Shown here: positions 23,657 through 32,922 of the stretch, one piece after another | How the letters are laid out: the number at the start of each line of letters is the position of its first letter | Position numbering within the stretch: the first letter of the stretch is position 1 | Source of the DNA: Neobacillus niacini | Lineage (GTDB): Bacteria; Bacillota; Bacilli; Bacillales; Cytobacillaceae | Length of the DNA stretch: 64,000 nucleotides | NCBI RefSeq assembly: GCF_019749295.1 | Contig: NZ_JACWFG010000002.1 | Location: 62,001-126,000, forward strand | Direction: 5' to 3' | Position numbers and translations under genes: made by a program | The notes under the pieces: model-generated | Seen by the model: the letters and a program-made list of their open reading frames with translations, nothing else | The model's database searches: none | What the model was told of the DNA's origin: nothing

Positions 23657-23848
23657 TTAATTAGATTATATTTTAACAATTTTCAAAATTCAACACATTT
23701 TTTCATAATTCTCTATGAATTTCTACTCTTATTTTGTAACTATAATAAAATTTATTAAACCTTCTTTTAGTATAACGCTTTTCCTCTTAGAAACACTATT
23801 TGCCAATAATACAAAAGTGGTGCCTGTTCACCAGTTTCGCTAAAACAG

Positions 23849-26185
23849 TTACTGCGCGGCTCGAGATTTTCGGTATTGGCTTGGCGGGATGCCTACTTGC
23901 TTTTTGAAGATGCGGTTGAAGTAGCCCGGACGATAGCCTACGCTTTCTGAGATGTCATTGATTTTCATGTCGGTGTTCAGGAGTAATTCTTTGGCTTTGT
24001 CAATTCTAAGTTGGGTGATGTAGTCGATAAAGTTGGTGCCAATGGCCTTTTTGAAGTATCGGCTAAAAGTGTAGGGGTTGGTTCCCACTTGATCGGCATA
24101 GCTTTCTAATGATAGGTCCTTCATATAGTTCACATGAATATCCTTAATCACCTGATCGACGATTTGTTTAAGCTCAGAGTCACTTCTTTCTTCCAGCATT
24201 TCAATAAACGGAACAATGATCTTGGTTTTGAACCAGCGAACAATCATTTTAGACTCCTGTATTTGCGATAATTCCTCAAACATATTTCTGCCTTTGAAAA
24301 GTTCATAAGGGTGAATACCTGAGTGGATAATCTCATGTTGAATGCTAGAAAACAGCAGCATAATGCCTGGTTGGATGTTAATTTCATTTATGCCCTTTTC
24401 GGAAAGTTTCTGTAAAAACTCAAACAGCAATCTCTCTACTTCTTCCAACTGACCCATGCGAATCGCCTGAACAATCTCTTTTTCAATATCAAAGGGATAA
24501 AAAATCTGATGGAGTGCATCCTCTTTCTTTAACTCTGCTAAATCAATAATTTGATTATGATTGTTGTACGTACGATAGCCCGCACCTTGTTTCACTTCTT
24601 CAAACATGTGTGGAATCTGTTTGATACTTTCAGTTGGTTTACTAATTGTGACTGTTACTTGCTTATTGAAATTATGATTAATCATTTCGGTAATTTGATG
24701 GATAAACTCGTATACATCCTCCCGAATCTCCTCCTGACTAGGGTAAGCGATTAACATCCCAACCGAAAGATCATGGAAGTCCATTAAGTTGTATTGCCCA
24801 AACATTTCGTCTGCAGTTTCTTCCAAAACATTCGTCACAGCCATAGCGATTAATCGCTCATCATTATGTTGATTGCTCTCATCCAGTTCAACAATCCCCG
24901 TTACTCGAACATCCACCAACATAAACAGGTGCTGGTCGACCTTCCATCCATAGTTTTCGAGACGCTCCCTTAACTGCTCCTCGGTCTGGTTGAACAAATA
25001 TCCCTGAATTAATTGGCTTAAAAACCGCTTCAGCAATTGTGGTATCTGTGCAGATAATTGCTCCTGCAGGTTTCTGCTATCCTTTGCAAGGTCCTGAATT
25101 TGCTGCTCAATCAATGAAAACTCATCTTTGCCCTTCTGCCTTCTCCATTGACTTACTTCATCTTCTTTATCCATTAAATGAAGCAGTTTGGCCACTGGAC
25201 GATAAATTCTTTTAGAGGCAAACCAGGCCATGATGAACGCAATGATAAGGCCCGTCCCGCTTATAGCGATAATTAACTTTGAGATAAAGATAATCGGCGA
25301 GGTAATGAAAGTCATCGGAGCCGCTGAAACATAGGTCCATTCGGAATTAATTCGTTTCTGGGTACCATGTGAGACAGAATACTTTTCCCCTTCATACTCA
25401 AAGGTAAACATTCCACTATCGCTGCCCCGCTTGTCCAACTCCTTCTTTAAAACGCTTACAATTTTGGGTGAATTCGTATGATTGGCCTCTACTAAAATTT
25501 GATTGTTTTGATTCACTAAAAACGCTGCCCCTTCTGGATATGGGTTCAACGTATTCACAATTTCGGTAAGTCTTGATTGGTCTATTTTTACAATAAGAGT
25601 CCCATAAGCAGAATTTGTTCGGAATCCAAGGTTGTGCACCAACATCATGGAGGTATGTCCCTTACTCTTAGAAGGTCCCTGTTCCACCCAATTGATACTT
25701 TTCTTTTTCGCTAAGATGTCGCGATAAAAATTCTTTACACTATCTTCTTTCACGGTCGTGTAATTGGGCCGAAAAAGAATAGGTGTTTCCTTATCAACAA
25801 ACAATTCAACATTATCGATCAACGGCTGACTGCCTTCTAGAACGCCAAGAAACTTTTTGATTTCTCTGGTTGTGGTAAACTCCCTGACAAAGTCAACTTC
25901 ATTCAACGTTTTGCGAAAATGCGGAGCAAATGCCCACTGAGCAATGGACATTTCAAGAACGTCTAATTGATCATTAATATTCTTGGCCCTTTCGTCAATT
26001 TGGTTCTCATGTAAGTGGGTTAGTTCGTTTTCAACCTTGCCGGCACCAAACAGATAGATCCCGACCCCTGAGATGAGTCCTGGTATAAAAGTAATAAGTA
26101 AGATGAGAACAAAATTTTTCCGAAAGTAACGACTTTTCCAGCCAACCCCCAGACTTTTCCTCGATTTCTTCAAAAATCTCAGCAA
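23849..26185 (-). CDS. Membrane-anchored AraC-family regulator (YtdP/YesS type)
   Basis: The 778-residue protein has a short cytoplasmic basic N-terminus, a membrane helix at about 24-48 (VLILLITFIPGLISGVGIYL), an extracellular Cache-like sensor (ANHTNSPKIV, SEWTYVSAAP), a second helix near 295-320, a HAMP-like and coiled-coil stretch, a middle domain, and a C-terminal AraC helix-turn-helix pair with YFKKAIGTNFIDYI and DISESVGYRPGYFNRIFKK. In Bacillus such regulators sense plant-cell-wall sugars outside the cell and activate the neighbouring ABC importer operon. It lies just upstream of the binding-protein operon on the same strand, but a 308-bp gap with operators suggests separate transcription. 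It could also serve the LplABC-type operon on its other side. Confidence 0.87.
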   Translation of the reverse strand: MLRFLKKSRKSLGVGWKSRYFRKNFVLILLITFIPGLISGVGIYLFGAGKVENELTHLHENQIDERAKNINDQLDVLEMSIAQWAFAPHFRKTLNEVDFVREFTTTREIKKFLGVLEGSQPLIDNVELFVDKETPILFRPNYTTVKEDSVKNFYRDILAKKKSINWVEQGPSKSKGHTSMMLVHNLGFRTNSAYGTLIVKIDQSRLTEIVNTLNPYPEGAAFLVNQNNQILVEANHTNSPKIVSVLKKELDKRGSDSGMFTFEYEGEKYSVSHGTQKRINSEWTYVSAAPMTFITSPIIFISKLIIAISGTGLIIAFIMAWFASKRIYRPVAKLLHLMDKEDEVSQWRRQKGKDEFSLIEQQIQDLAKDSRNLQEQLSAQIPQLLKRFLSQLIQGYLFNQTEEQLRERLENYGWKVDQHLFMLVDVRVTGIVELDESNQHNDERLIAMAVTNVLEETADEMFGQYNLMDFHDLSVGMLIAYPSQEEIREDVYEFIHQITEMINHNFNKQVTVTISKPTESIKQIPHMFEEVKQGAGYRTYNNHNQIIDLAELKKEDALHQIFYPFDIEKEIVQAIRMGQLEEVERLLFEFLQKLSEKGINEINIQPGIMLLFSSIQHEIIHSGIHPYELFKGRNMFEELSQIQESKMIVRWFKTKIIVPFIEMLEERSDSELKQIVDQVIKDIHVNYMKDLSLESYADQVGTNPYTFSRYFKKAIGTNFIDYITQLRIDKAKELLLNTDMKINDISESVGYRPGYFNRIFKKQVGIPPSQYRKSRAAQ

Positions 26186-26303
26186 CTGTTTCCCCCCTTA
26201 AGTTTGTCTAAATTTCTGAAAAATTAGCAAATTAAATATAATTATGTATTATAAGGGAGTAATGCGAAAAAATCATCTGGTTTTTAAGTAGTCAGACCTC
26301 TGA

Positions 26304-26519
26304 GGGTGCTGGCTATTTGTGACCCGGGCTCTTGGTTTCTACCACTCTTCAGGTACTAATAGAAGCTATTCGTAACCGTATTCTCGGTTTCTATTACTCT
26401 TCGGGCACAAATAGATGCTATTCGTGACCGTATTCTCGAGTTCTGACACTCTCCGGGCACAAATAGATGGTATTCGTGACCGGGTTCTCGGTTTCTACCA
26501 CCTTTAGGGCACGAAAAGA
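26304..26519. repeat. 52-bp tandem repeat array, about 4 copies
   Basis: Units begin near 26304 (a shortened copy), 26351, 26403, 26455 and 26507; the last three intervals are exactly 52 bp. The consensus contains GGGCACAAATAGATG, ATTCGTGACCG and TTCTC. It shares the 52-bp period and the GGGCAC and GTGACCG landmarks with the array at 11726-11843, though the sequences between differ. Confidence 0.85.
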
Positions 26520-26525
26520 TCTGCA

Positions 26526-26562
26526 GAAAAAACCCATATCACTCTCAAGGTGATATGGGTTG
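26526..26562 (-). terminator. Rho-independent terminator between two repeat arrays
   Basis: AACCCATATCAC (26531-26542) and GTGATATGGGTT (26550-26561) form a 12-bp stem, followed on the minus strand by a T run (26532-26526). It would end the transcript that runs through the HAD gene and the 41-bp array. Confidence 0.8.
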
Positions 26563-26584
26563 GCGACTATCATATAGTGGCGAA

Positions 26585-26800
26585 TACTCTCTGATAAGTG
26601 GGTTTACTCTCACATAACGGTATTTACTCTCGGATAAGCAGCTATTACTCTCACATAACAAAATTTACTCTCGGATAAGCAGCTATTACTCTCACATAAC
26701 AAAATTTACTCTCGCATAAGCTGCCATTACTCTCACATAACAAAATTTACTCTCGCATAAGCGCCATTTACTCTCACATACTAGAAAAATACTCTCGTAT
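26585..26800. repeat. 41-bp tandem array of alternating half-units
   Basis: TACTCT recurs at 26585, 26605, 26625, 26646, 26666, 26687, 26707, 26728, 26748, 26769 and 26790, with intervals of 20 or 21. Two half-unit types alternate: TACTCTCACATAACAAAATT and TACTCTCGGATAAGCAGC (or CTCGCATAAG). No reading frame of interest crosses it. It fills the space after the HAD gene stop. Confidence 0.88.
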
Positions 26801-26828
26801 GCCGACCAATTAGCAAATAACCCTCCTG

Positions 26829-27377
26829 CTAAAGCGTCGCCTTCTTCAAAGATATCTCCTCATTAAGCTTTTCCGCCAACTCTATCAATTCCATCGGTTC
26901 TTTGATAGTATACGTCGGCACTTCTGTTTCATCGGCAGGGCTCTTGGTGTATCTTGGCGCCCAGTCGATGAACACATTTTTAATTCCTAGTAAGTTTGCT
27001 CCTTTAATATCTCGTCGCAGGTTATTTCCGACCATTACTACACGGTCAAAGTCTTTTTCTGAGAGATCAATAGCGCCAATTGCCGCTTTAAACATGCGCG
27101 GACTTGGTTTCAATTCCTTGATATTTTCAGAGTAAATCATCGCCTCGAAGTAATCATATAAACCATGATCTGTTAACATATTTTTAAAAGATTGCGCCAA
27201 TCCATCTGCCACTAATACAAGGCGGTATCCTTTGTCATGCAGGGTTTTCACCATAGTGTCTGCACCCGGAATCACGTCTGCTTTTACAACCACATCGTAT
27301 TGATCCCTGATTTCCGTTCCTTCATCGATAATCGTGTCGCCGCAATCTAAAAAAATGATCAATTCCTTTTTTTTCAT
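26829..27377 (-). CDS. HAD-family hydrolase
   Basis: This small HAD phosphatase of 182 residues has motif I as FLDCGDTIIDEG (Asp-x-Gly-Asp), a motif II/III region with KPSPRMFKAAIG, and motif IV as VMVGNNLRRDIKGAN. The first catalytic Asp is retained in LDCGDT. The start is ATG 27377, which overlaps the TGA of the upstream oxidoreductase (TGATG), so translation is coupled; GGAGGT precedes it. It is the last gene of the LplABC-type operon. It may dephosphorylate a sugar made by the two oxidoreductases, but the substrate is not known. Confidence 0.8.
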   Translation of the reverse strand: MKKKELIIFLDCGDTIIDEGTEIRDQYDVVVKADVIPGADTMVKTLHDKGYRLVLVADGLAQSFKNMLTDHGLYDYFEAMIYSENIKELKPSPRMFKAAIGAIDLSEKDFDRVVMVGNNLRRDIKGANLLGIKNVFIDWAPRYTKSPADETEVPTYTIKEPMELIELAEKLNEEISLKKATL

Positions 27378-28387
27378 CAAACTCTACCTCCATAACTGGC
27401 TAGTTCCACTCTTCTGCCCTCAGCATGGGAAACAAGCGCCGCTTCATTGATCTGCGTCAATCGCCACATATCCTCCCGCGTAATACTAGGCTCACTAGCT
27501 ACCTGGATTTGCTTCACCCACTGCTCCATTGCACTAGGCAATTTTGCAGGCAGTTCACTAGGCGTGAACCATTGTCCATCATTCACATGAATGCTTTTAA
27601 TTTTCAAACCACCCTTTTCAATGATGATTTGCCCGTCCGTTCCGTGCAGCTCCAGTCTAAAGGAGTCATTCGAGCTAAAACCTGCCTCGATGATGCCTAG
27701 TACGCCAGAAGAATAATCGACTAAGACAGCAGAATTATCATCCACTTCATGCCCGAGTGTTGACTCTAATCTTGCATAAACCCCTTTTGGTTTCCCGGCT
27801 AAGCGATTGGTTAAATAAATCGGATGGGCACCCAAATCCATCAATGCTCCACCGCCGCAAACTTTCGGATCAAAAAAGTAGGGAGGAAGTTTCCCATATG
27901 GTTTCCCCTCAAGCGGAAGCCCCATCCCATGAGCCAGGCGGCAGCGAACACTGTTTATCCTGCCTAGCAACCCTTCTTTTACAGCTTTCTCAGCATATAA
28001 ATAATAATCATCATTCAGCCGCTTTAACGATAACATCAAATGAACACCGTTTTCGTCTACAGCAGAAAAGATTTCATCGCAGTCATTAGTGGTAAACGCC
28101 AATACCTTTTCACTAAAAATATGCTTCTTATGTTTTGCCGCTTCGAGCATCACTTGTTTGTGCATAAATGTCGGAGTATCAATAATGACACCATCAATAT
28201 CAGGATTTGATAGCACCGCACTCAAGTTTTCTTCAAATGGAACCCCTAACTCGCTAGCCCATTGTCTTCCTCGTTCAGGCTCTTCATCCCAAACCACCGC
28301 AATCTCAATGTCAGGGTTTGCCAAGGCCTCGCGGGCGTAATCATTCGCATGGACGTGCCAGCGACTCAACATCGCAACCTTTATCAT
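27377..28387 (-). CDS. Gfo/Idh/MocA-family oxidoreductase
   Basis: The 336-residue protein has a Rossmann NAD(P)-binding domain and the two-domain Gfo/Idh/MocA fold. The usual EKP motif reads HIFSEKVLAFT: the catalytic lysine is kept but the proline is replaced by valine. The second-domain helix with the likely catalytic site is GGALMDLGAHPIYLTNRL. Members oxidise or reduce sugars and inositols. It overlaps the second family member upstream by 4 bp, suggesting that the two act in sequence on one substrate, for example an oxidation and a reduction that epimerise a sugar. Specificity is unknown. Confidence 0.85.
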   Translation of the reverse strand: MIKVAMLSRWHVHANDYAREALANPDIEIAVVWDEEPERGRQWASELGVPFEENLSAVLSNPDIDGVIIDTPTFMHKQVMLEAAKHKKHIFSEKVLAFTTNDCDEIFSAVDENGVHLMLSLKRLNDDYYLYAEKAVKEGLLGRINSVRCRLAHGMGLPLEGKPYGKLPPYFFDPKVCGGGALMDLGAHPIYLTNRLAGKPKGVYARLESTLGHEVDDNSAVLVDYSSGVLGIIEAGFSSNDSFRLELHGTDGQIIIEKGGLKIKSIHVNDGQWFTPSELPAKLPSAMEQWVKQIQVASEPSITREDMWRLTQINEAALVSHAEGRRVELASYGGRV

Positions 28388-29442
28388 ACTTCCACCCCAC
28401 TCATACTAATCGCCTTGTTTTCATCAGCAGATTGATAGATTGCCTGAACAAGATGCTGTAAGATAGCCCCTTGTTCTGGGTTACTGCTTGGGTGAACCCC
28501 GCCAAGGCAGCCGTTAACAAATGCCTCTATTTCTTTAACCCTTGGCTTCTCCCCCTGTAAATAAACTGGGGTTAAATCCACTAAAGTATCATGCTTTTCT
28601 TGATAGATTTTCAGCGGGAATACCTTCGCGCCGCCTTTGTCACCCAATAACTCCACTTGCATCACATCGTCTTCTTCAATGTTAGCGGCAAAAGCCGTTT
28701 CCAACAGGAGTGACGCACCGTTCTTGAATTTGATCATGCCAACAGCCAGGTCTTCAATCGAGAAATTCTCCCAATCCCAAGGACCACTTAATCCCACTCC
28801 AGGTTTGTTTCCTAGTTTCTGATACGTACTGGCCAATACCGTTTCCCCTTCAGGGTACCCCATTAAATAGAGGGCCGCGTCTAACATATGAACACCAATA
28901 TCAATGAGTGGACCGCCGCCTTGGAGCTCCTTATTGGTAAATACCCCCCAGCCTGGAATGCCGCGTCTACGCATCGCCGTCACTTTTACACTATATATAT
29001 CACCCAGTTCGTTGGCATCGACAAATCGTTTTAACGCCTCCACTTCTGGTGTATAACGATAATGGAAACCGTACGTTAGTATCTTTCCTGCTCTGTTTGC
29101 AGCTGTGGCCATCCTTACCGCTTCTTCATAACTCATTGCCGGAGGCTTTTCACACAAAACATGGCATCCGGCCTCTAATGCTTTCAGTGTGGCATCACAG
29201 TGAAACTTATTCGGTGTACAAATACTTACTGCATCCAATTCCACTTCATCGAACATGGTTTCATAGCTGTCAAATGCATGCGGAATGGAAAACTTCTCTG
29301 CACACTTTTGGGCCTGCGCAAGATTAACATCCGCAACTGCCACAATTTCAACTCTATCCGAGCACTTCAAGTAAGCGGGGATATGCGCTCCCATAGCAAT
29401 TCCGCCTGTTCCGATAATTCCAACCTTCAACTTTCCTGCCAT
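28384..29442 (-). CDS. Gfo/Idh/MocA-family oxidoreductase
   Basis: This is the second sugar dehydrogenase-like protein of the pair, 352 residues. Visible are VGIIGTGGIAMGAHIPAYL at the N-terminus, the catalytic lysine in HVLCEKPPAMS, GFHYRYTPEVE, and GGGPLIDIGVHMLDAALYLM in the second domain. The start has AGGAGG upstream. It follows the binding-protein gene after a 60-bp spacer holding a strong hairpin. Two Gfo/Idh proteins plus a HAD phosphatase behind an LplABC importer suggests that the imported sugar is rebuilt by redox chemistry. The reaction is not identifiable. Confidence 0.86.
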   Translation of the reverse strand: MAGKLKVGIIGTGGIAMGAHIPAYLKCSDRVEIVAVADVNLAQAQKCAEKFSIPHAFDSYETMFDEVELDAVSICTPNKFHCDATLKALEAGCHVLCEKPPAMSYEEAVRMATAANRAGKILTYGFHYRYTPEVEALKRFVDANELGDIYSVKVTAMRRRGIPGWGVFTNKELQGGGPLIDIGVHMLDAALYLMGYPEGETVLASTYQKLGNKPGVGLSGPWDWENFSIEDLAVGMIKFKNGASLLLETAFAANIEEDDVMQVELLGDKGGAKVFPLKIYQEKHDTLVDLTPVYLQGEKPRVKEIEAFVNGCLGGVHPSSNPEQGAILQHLVQAIYQSADENKAISMSGVEV

Positions 29443-29462
29443 TCTATCTCCTCCTAAACAGG

Positions 29463-29494
29463 ATCAGATCCTAAGATACTCTTTAGGATCTGAT
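29463..29494 (-). other. Intercistronic hairpin after the binding-protein gene
   Basis: ATCAGATCCTAA (29463-29474) and TTAGGATCTGAT (29483-29494) form a perfect 12-bp stem immediately after the binding-protein stop codon. No T run follows. It parallels the hairpin at 22229-22261 in position and probably stabilises the upstream message. Confidence 0.72.
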
Positions 29495-29502
29495 ATACTG
29501 AA

Positions 29503-31038
29503 TTATTTTTTCGCTTTGGATTTCTTTTGAGCTTCTTCATATTCCTTGGCAATCTTATCGCCGCCGCGTTTCTTCCATTCTTCTACGGCCGCTTTCCAGC
29601 CTTTTTCATCGAGCTCACCCATAATGAACTTTACGTGTGCATCATCGAGAAGGACCTCCAATTGCTCACCCATTTCTAAATACGTATCGGAAACAAGGGC
29701 CAATGTTGGATCTGAGACCATATACTGCTCGTTTTCCTTTGTTAACTTCAATTCTAATTCAGCCAACGGTGTTAACGTACCTTCCATCGCATTGTCAAGC
29801 GGAGTAAGAGTGGCTAATGGAGCACCATAAGCACCTACATCATCCGCATTCGTATCTGGAATTCTTTCCGCTTTACCGTCAACCACATTATAATGCACAC
29901 CTTCAATACCCCACGCGAATAGGTTTGAACCTTCTTCACTCGCAAGATCATCGAAGAATTTAAGCGCCTTTTTCAACTCATCTTCTGTTTCGAGGCTTGC
30001 TTTAGGGAATAGGAAGAACCCGTTATGTCCGCCTTCCGCAAAAATTCGTTTTCCATTTCCATTTTCCAGGATGCTGAACATGCTGAACTTTGCATTCGGA
30101 TTGGATTTCTGGGCACCTAACTCTATATTTTGAGTAGAGTTGGAGGTGTCAATCATGACCCCAGCTTGACCCGTTTCAACCGCAGCTGTCCACTCTGGAC
30201 GATCGATAACCGTAAAGTCTTTATTCATAAGACCTTCTTCATTGAGTTGTTTTTGGAATTTAAGTGATTCTAAAAACTCATCCGTGGTAACATCGCGAAC
30301 AAATTTGCCGTCCTTTTTTACTTCCCACTTATTAGGGGCGCCAAAGAATGGTGCATAGTACGTAAATGGCTGACCTTGGTTCATGACAATTCCGTACGTA
30401 TCATCCTTGCCATTTTTGTCAGGATCGTCAAACGTGAAGGCACGTAACATTTTGTGGAACTCTTCGATTGTTTTTGGCTCTTCCATGCCAAGATTCTGCA
30501 GCCAGTCTTGTCGATAGATGAAAACCCTGCGCGCCATTGGACGAACCCTTGGGACACCATACGTCTTACCATCATATTTAATGTTTTCATAGATTTGACT
30601 ATTAATTTTTGAAAGATTCTTAAACTCATCTAAATACGGTCCAATCTCCCAGAAAACTCCGCCTTGTACGGCATTTAACACATATGGATATTGCTGATGT
30701 CTTCTCGGAATCGGAACCGCATCCGGAAACTCACCAGAAGCAATCATAACCGGAAGTTTTTCTTCAAAAGCAGTACCTGGCAACGGATTAACCGTTAGCT
30801 TTGTGTTCGTCATTTCTTCAATGATTTTCTCAACTTCGTTACCTTCTTTTGGGAATTCAACACCATCAAAGTTAAACATTAGTGACATCTCAAACGGACC
30901 CTTGTCTTTTGCCCCTTCTTTGCTCTCCGTGCTTGCTTTATCATCTGAGCATCCTGCTGTGAAAAGTGTTAATCCTAATAGTGCAGTGCTTAATAATCCC
31001 AATCTCTTTTTCTTTTTTAACCCCTTCAATACACTCAT
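29503..31038 (-). CDS. LplA/YtcQ-type ABC transporter substrate-binding lipoprotein
   Basis: This is an extracellular solute-binding lipoprotein of 511 residues. A basic N-terminus and a hydrophobic stretch end in the lipobox TLFTAGCS with Cys30. The mature protein has the long-form binding-protein features of the LplA/YtcQ group: EKLPVMIASGEFPDAV, YPYVLNAVQGGVFWEIGPYLDEF and VFIYRQDWLQNLGMEEPKT. Such proteins import oligosaccharides such as rhamnogalacturonan or alginate fragments. It lies after two LplB/LplC-type permeases. A lysine-rich C-terminal tail (QKKSKAKK) is a minor oddity. The ligand cannot be told. Confidence 0.9.
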   Translation of the reverse strand: MSVLKGLKKKKRLGLLSTALLGLTLFTAGCSDDKASTESKEGAKDKGPFEMSLMFNFDGVEFPKEGNEVEKIIEEMTNTKLTVNPLPGTAFEEKLPVMIASGEFPDAVPIPRRHQQYPYVLNAVQGGVFWEIGPYLDEFKNLSKINSQIYENIKYDGKTYGVPRVRPMARRVFIYRQDWLQNLGMEEPKTIEEFHKMLRAFTFDDPDKNGKDDTYGIVMNQGQPFTYYAPFFGAPNKWEVKKDGKFVRDVTTDEFLESLKFQKQLNEEGLMNKDFTVIDRPEWTAAVETGQAGVMIDTSNSTQNIELGAQKSNPNAKFSMFSILENGNGKRIFAEGGHNGFFLFPKASLETEDELKKALKFFDDLASEEGSNLFAWGIEGVHYNVVDGKAERIPDTNADDVGAYGAPLATLTPLDNAMEGTLTPLAELELKLTKENEQYMVSDPTLALVSDTYLEMGEQLEVLLDDAHVKFIMGELDEKGWKAAVEEWKKRGGDKIAKEYEEAQKKSKAKK

Positions 31039-31090
31039 ACTGATTCCCCTTTTTCGCTTTATTTTTTTATTTAATGATGAGGTAAGGAAC

Positions 31091-31945
31091 TCATCCTTTT
31101 ACTGAGCCTAGCAGCACGCCTTTGGCAAAGTGCTTTTGTAAAAATGGATACAAGATAATGATTGGAAGTGTCGCAACGACAATAACTGCCATCTGGATTG
31201 ATTGTCCGTGATAAGGAATGGTTTCAATCGATGAAGAGTCCCCGATTGCTCCCGAACTCAAGATAATCAACTGCCTTAAAATGACCTGAACCGGATAAAG
31301 TGCCGGATCTGAGATGTAAAGAATCGCATTGAAATATTGATTCCAAATCCCTACCGCGTAAAACAATCCAAATGCGGCGAGTGCTGGCAATGACAATGGC
31401 AGGACAATACGGAACAGAACCGTCAATTCATGTGCCCCGTCAATTTTTGCTGATTCCTTCAGCTCACCCGGGATACTTTGGAAAAAGTTCTTTAAGATAA
31501 TCAGGTAAAAAGCAGAGATGGCATTTGGAATAATTAACGCCCATAGGGAATTAAGCAAACCTGTCTGCTGGACTACGAAGTAGGTCGGGATCATCCCGCC
31601 GCTAAATAGCATTGTGATCAACACCATCATCAAGAAGAAGCTGCGTCCTGGCAGATGGGTATGTGACAAAGAGTAAGCCATCAAGCAGGATAGTGCTAAT
31701 TGGACAAACGTACCTACCAAGGTAACAAACACAGAAACGAGTAAACTTTTCGTGAATGTATCTGCTGAAAAAATATATTGATAGGCTTCAGTCGTAAACT
31801 TCGTTGGGATCAGATCAGATGTGGCACTAAAAGACGTAACGACAATGTACACAAAGGGCAAGAGCGCGATTAAACCGACAAGTAAGAGAAACGTATGATT
31901 AAAGATATCGAAAATCTTGCTGCCTAAACTTCTTGATTCTATCAT
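31091..31945 (-). CDS. LplC/YtcP-type ABC transporter permease
   Basis: This membrane subunit has 284 residues and six predicted helices. The EAA-type loop is ESAKIDGAHELTVLFRIVLPLS. FVTLVGTFVQLALSCLMAYS and the C-terminal YPFLQKHFAKGVLLGSVKG are typical of the LplC/YesQ/YtcP group. It lies 2 bp after the LplB-type gene. The ATPase must come from elsewhere, MsmX being the usual partner. Confidence 0.92.
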   Translation of the reverse strand: MIESRSLGSKIFDIFNHTFLLLVGLIALLPFVYIVVTSFSATSDLIPTKFTTEAYQYIFSADTFTKSLLVSVFVTLVGTFVQLALSCLMAYSLSHTHLPGRSFFLMMVLITMLFSGGMIPTYFVVQQTGLLNSLWALIIPNAISAFYLIILKNFFQSIPGELKESAKIDGAHELTVLFRIVLPLSLPALAAFGLFYAVGIWNQYFNAILYISDPALYPVQVILRQLIILSSGAIGDSSSIETIPYHGQSIQMAVIVVATLPIIILYPFLQKHFAKGVLLGSVKG

Positions 31946-31947
31946 CT

Positions 31948-32922
31948 CTAATAAACCCCCTCTTCTCCAAATTTTTTCGCCAGCCAGTTCGCTCCTAATA
32001 CAAGGACGAAAGCGACGGCTGATTTGAACAACCCTACAGCGGCACTGTAACTAAATTGCCCCTGCTGCATCCCAACTCGGTAAACATAGGTATCAAATAC
32101 CTCACCGACTTCACGATTCAGCGCATTCACCATAAGGAAGATTTGCTCAAAACCTAAATCTAGGAAATTACCAAGACGTAAGATTAACAGGATGACGATG
32201 ACACTGCGGATCGAAGGCAAGGTAACATGCCATAGCTGTCTCCACCGAGATGCACCATCCATACTTGCTGCTTCGTATAAATTAGAATCCACGCCGGCTA
32301 GTGCGGCAAGGAAAATAACCGTTCCCCACCCAGCATCTTTCCAGACCATTTGCAGGACAATCATCGGCCTAAACCATTCAGAATCCGTTAAGAAATCAAT
32401 GGTTCCAAACCCTAACTTTTCAAGGATGGCATTGATGATTCCTCCTTCTGTCCCGAAAATAATATAGAAGATCCCGACAACAACAACCCACGATAAGAAG
32501 TGTGGAACATATACAAAGGTTTGAATCGTTCTTTTAAAAACAGATTTTCGAATTTCATTCAGCATAAGCGCCAATATAATCGTAACGGGAAAGAAAATCA
32601 CAAGGTCCAGCACCGCGATAATGACCGTGTTTTTCAATAACATCCCAAATTCCGGTTCAGTAAAGAAACGCTCAAAATGTCTGAAACCAACCCATTCACT
32701 GGCCCATAATCCCAGATGGGGTTGATAGTTTTTAAACGCCATCAACATTCCCCACATCGGAACATACTTGTAAATGATAAAATAAAGCAAACCTGGCAGC
32801 ATGAACAGGTATAACCATCTTTCCTTCCAAATCCGGATCGCCAAAGGCTTCTTGGCTGCAACAATAGGTGTTGATACTGCTGATTCAGTAGGCAGTGCGT
32901 CTTTTGTTATGACTTGACTCAT
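31948..32922 (-). CDS. LplB/YteP-type ABC transporter permease
   Basis: This is the first membrane subunit of the same importer, 324 residues. The N-terminal signature WLYLFMLPGLLYFIIYKYVPM followed by GMLMAFKNYQP is diagnostic for the LplB/YteP/YesP group. The EAA loop is EAASMDGASRWRQLWHVTLPS. It overlaps the DUF624 gene by 4 bp. Confidence 0.93.
   Translation of the reverse strand: MSQVITKDALPTESAVSTPIVAAKKPLAIRIWKERWLYLFMLPGLLYFIIYKYVPMWGMLMAFKNYQPHLGLWASEWVGFRHFERFFTEPEFGMLLKNTVIIAVLDLVIFFPVTIILALMLNEIRKSVFKRTIQTFVYVPHFLSWVVVVGIFYIIFGTEGGIINAILEKLGFGTIDFLTDSEWFRPMIVLQMVWKDAGWGTVIFLAALAGVDSNLYEAASMDGASRWRQLWHVTLPSIRSVIVILLILRLGNFLDLGFEQIFLMVNALNREVGEVFDTYVYRVGMQQGQFSYSAAVGLFKSAVAFVLVLGANWLAKKFGEEGVY

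Noticed and set aside
26304..26800. Possible CRISPR array from regularly spaced repeats
   Set aside because: Whole units repeat in tandem at 52 or 41 bp with no unique spacers of constant length, and there are no cas genes in the window.
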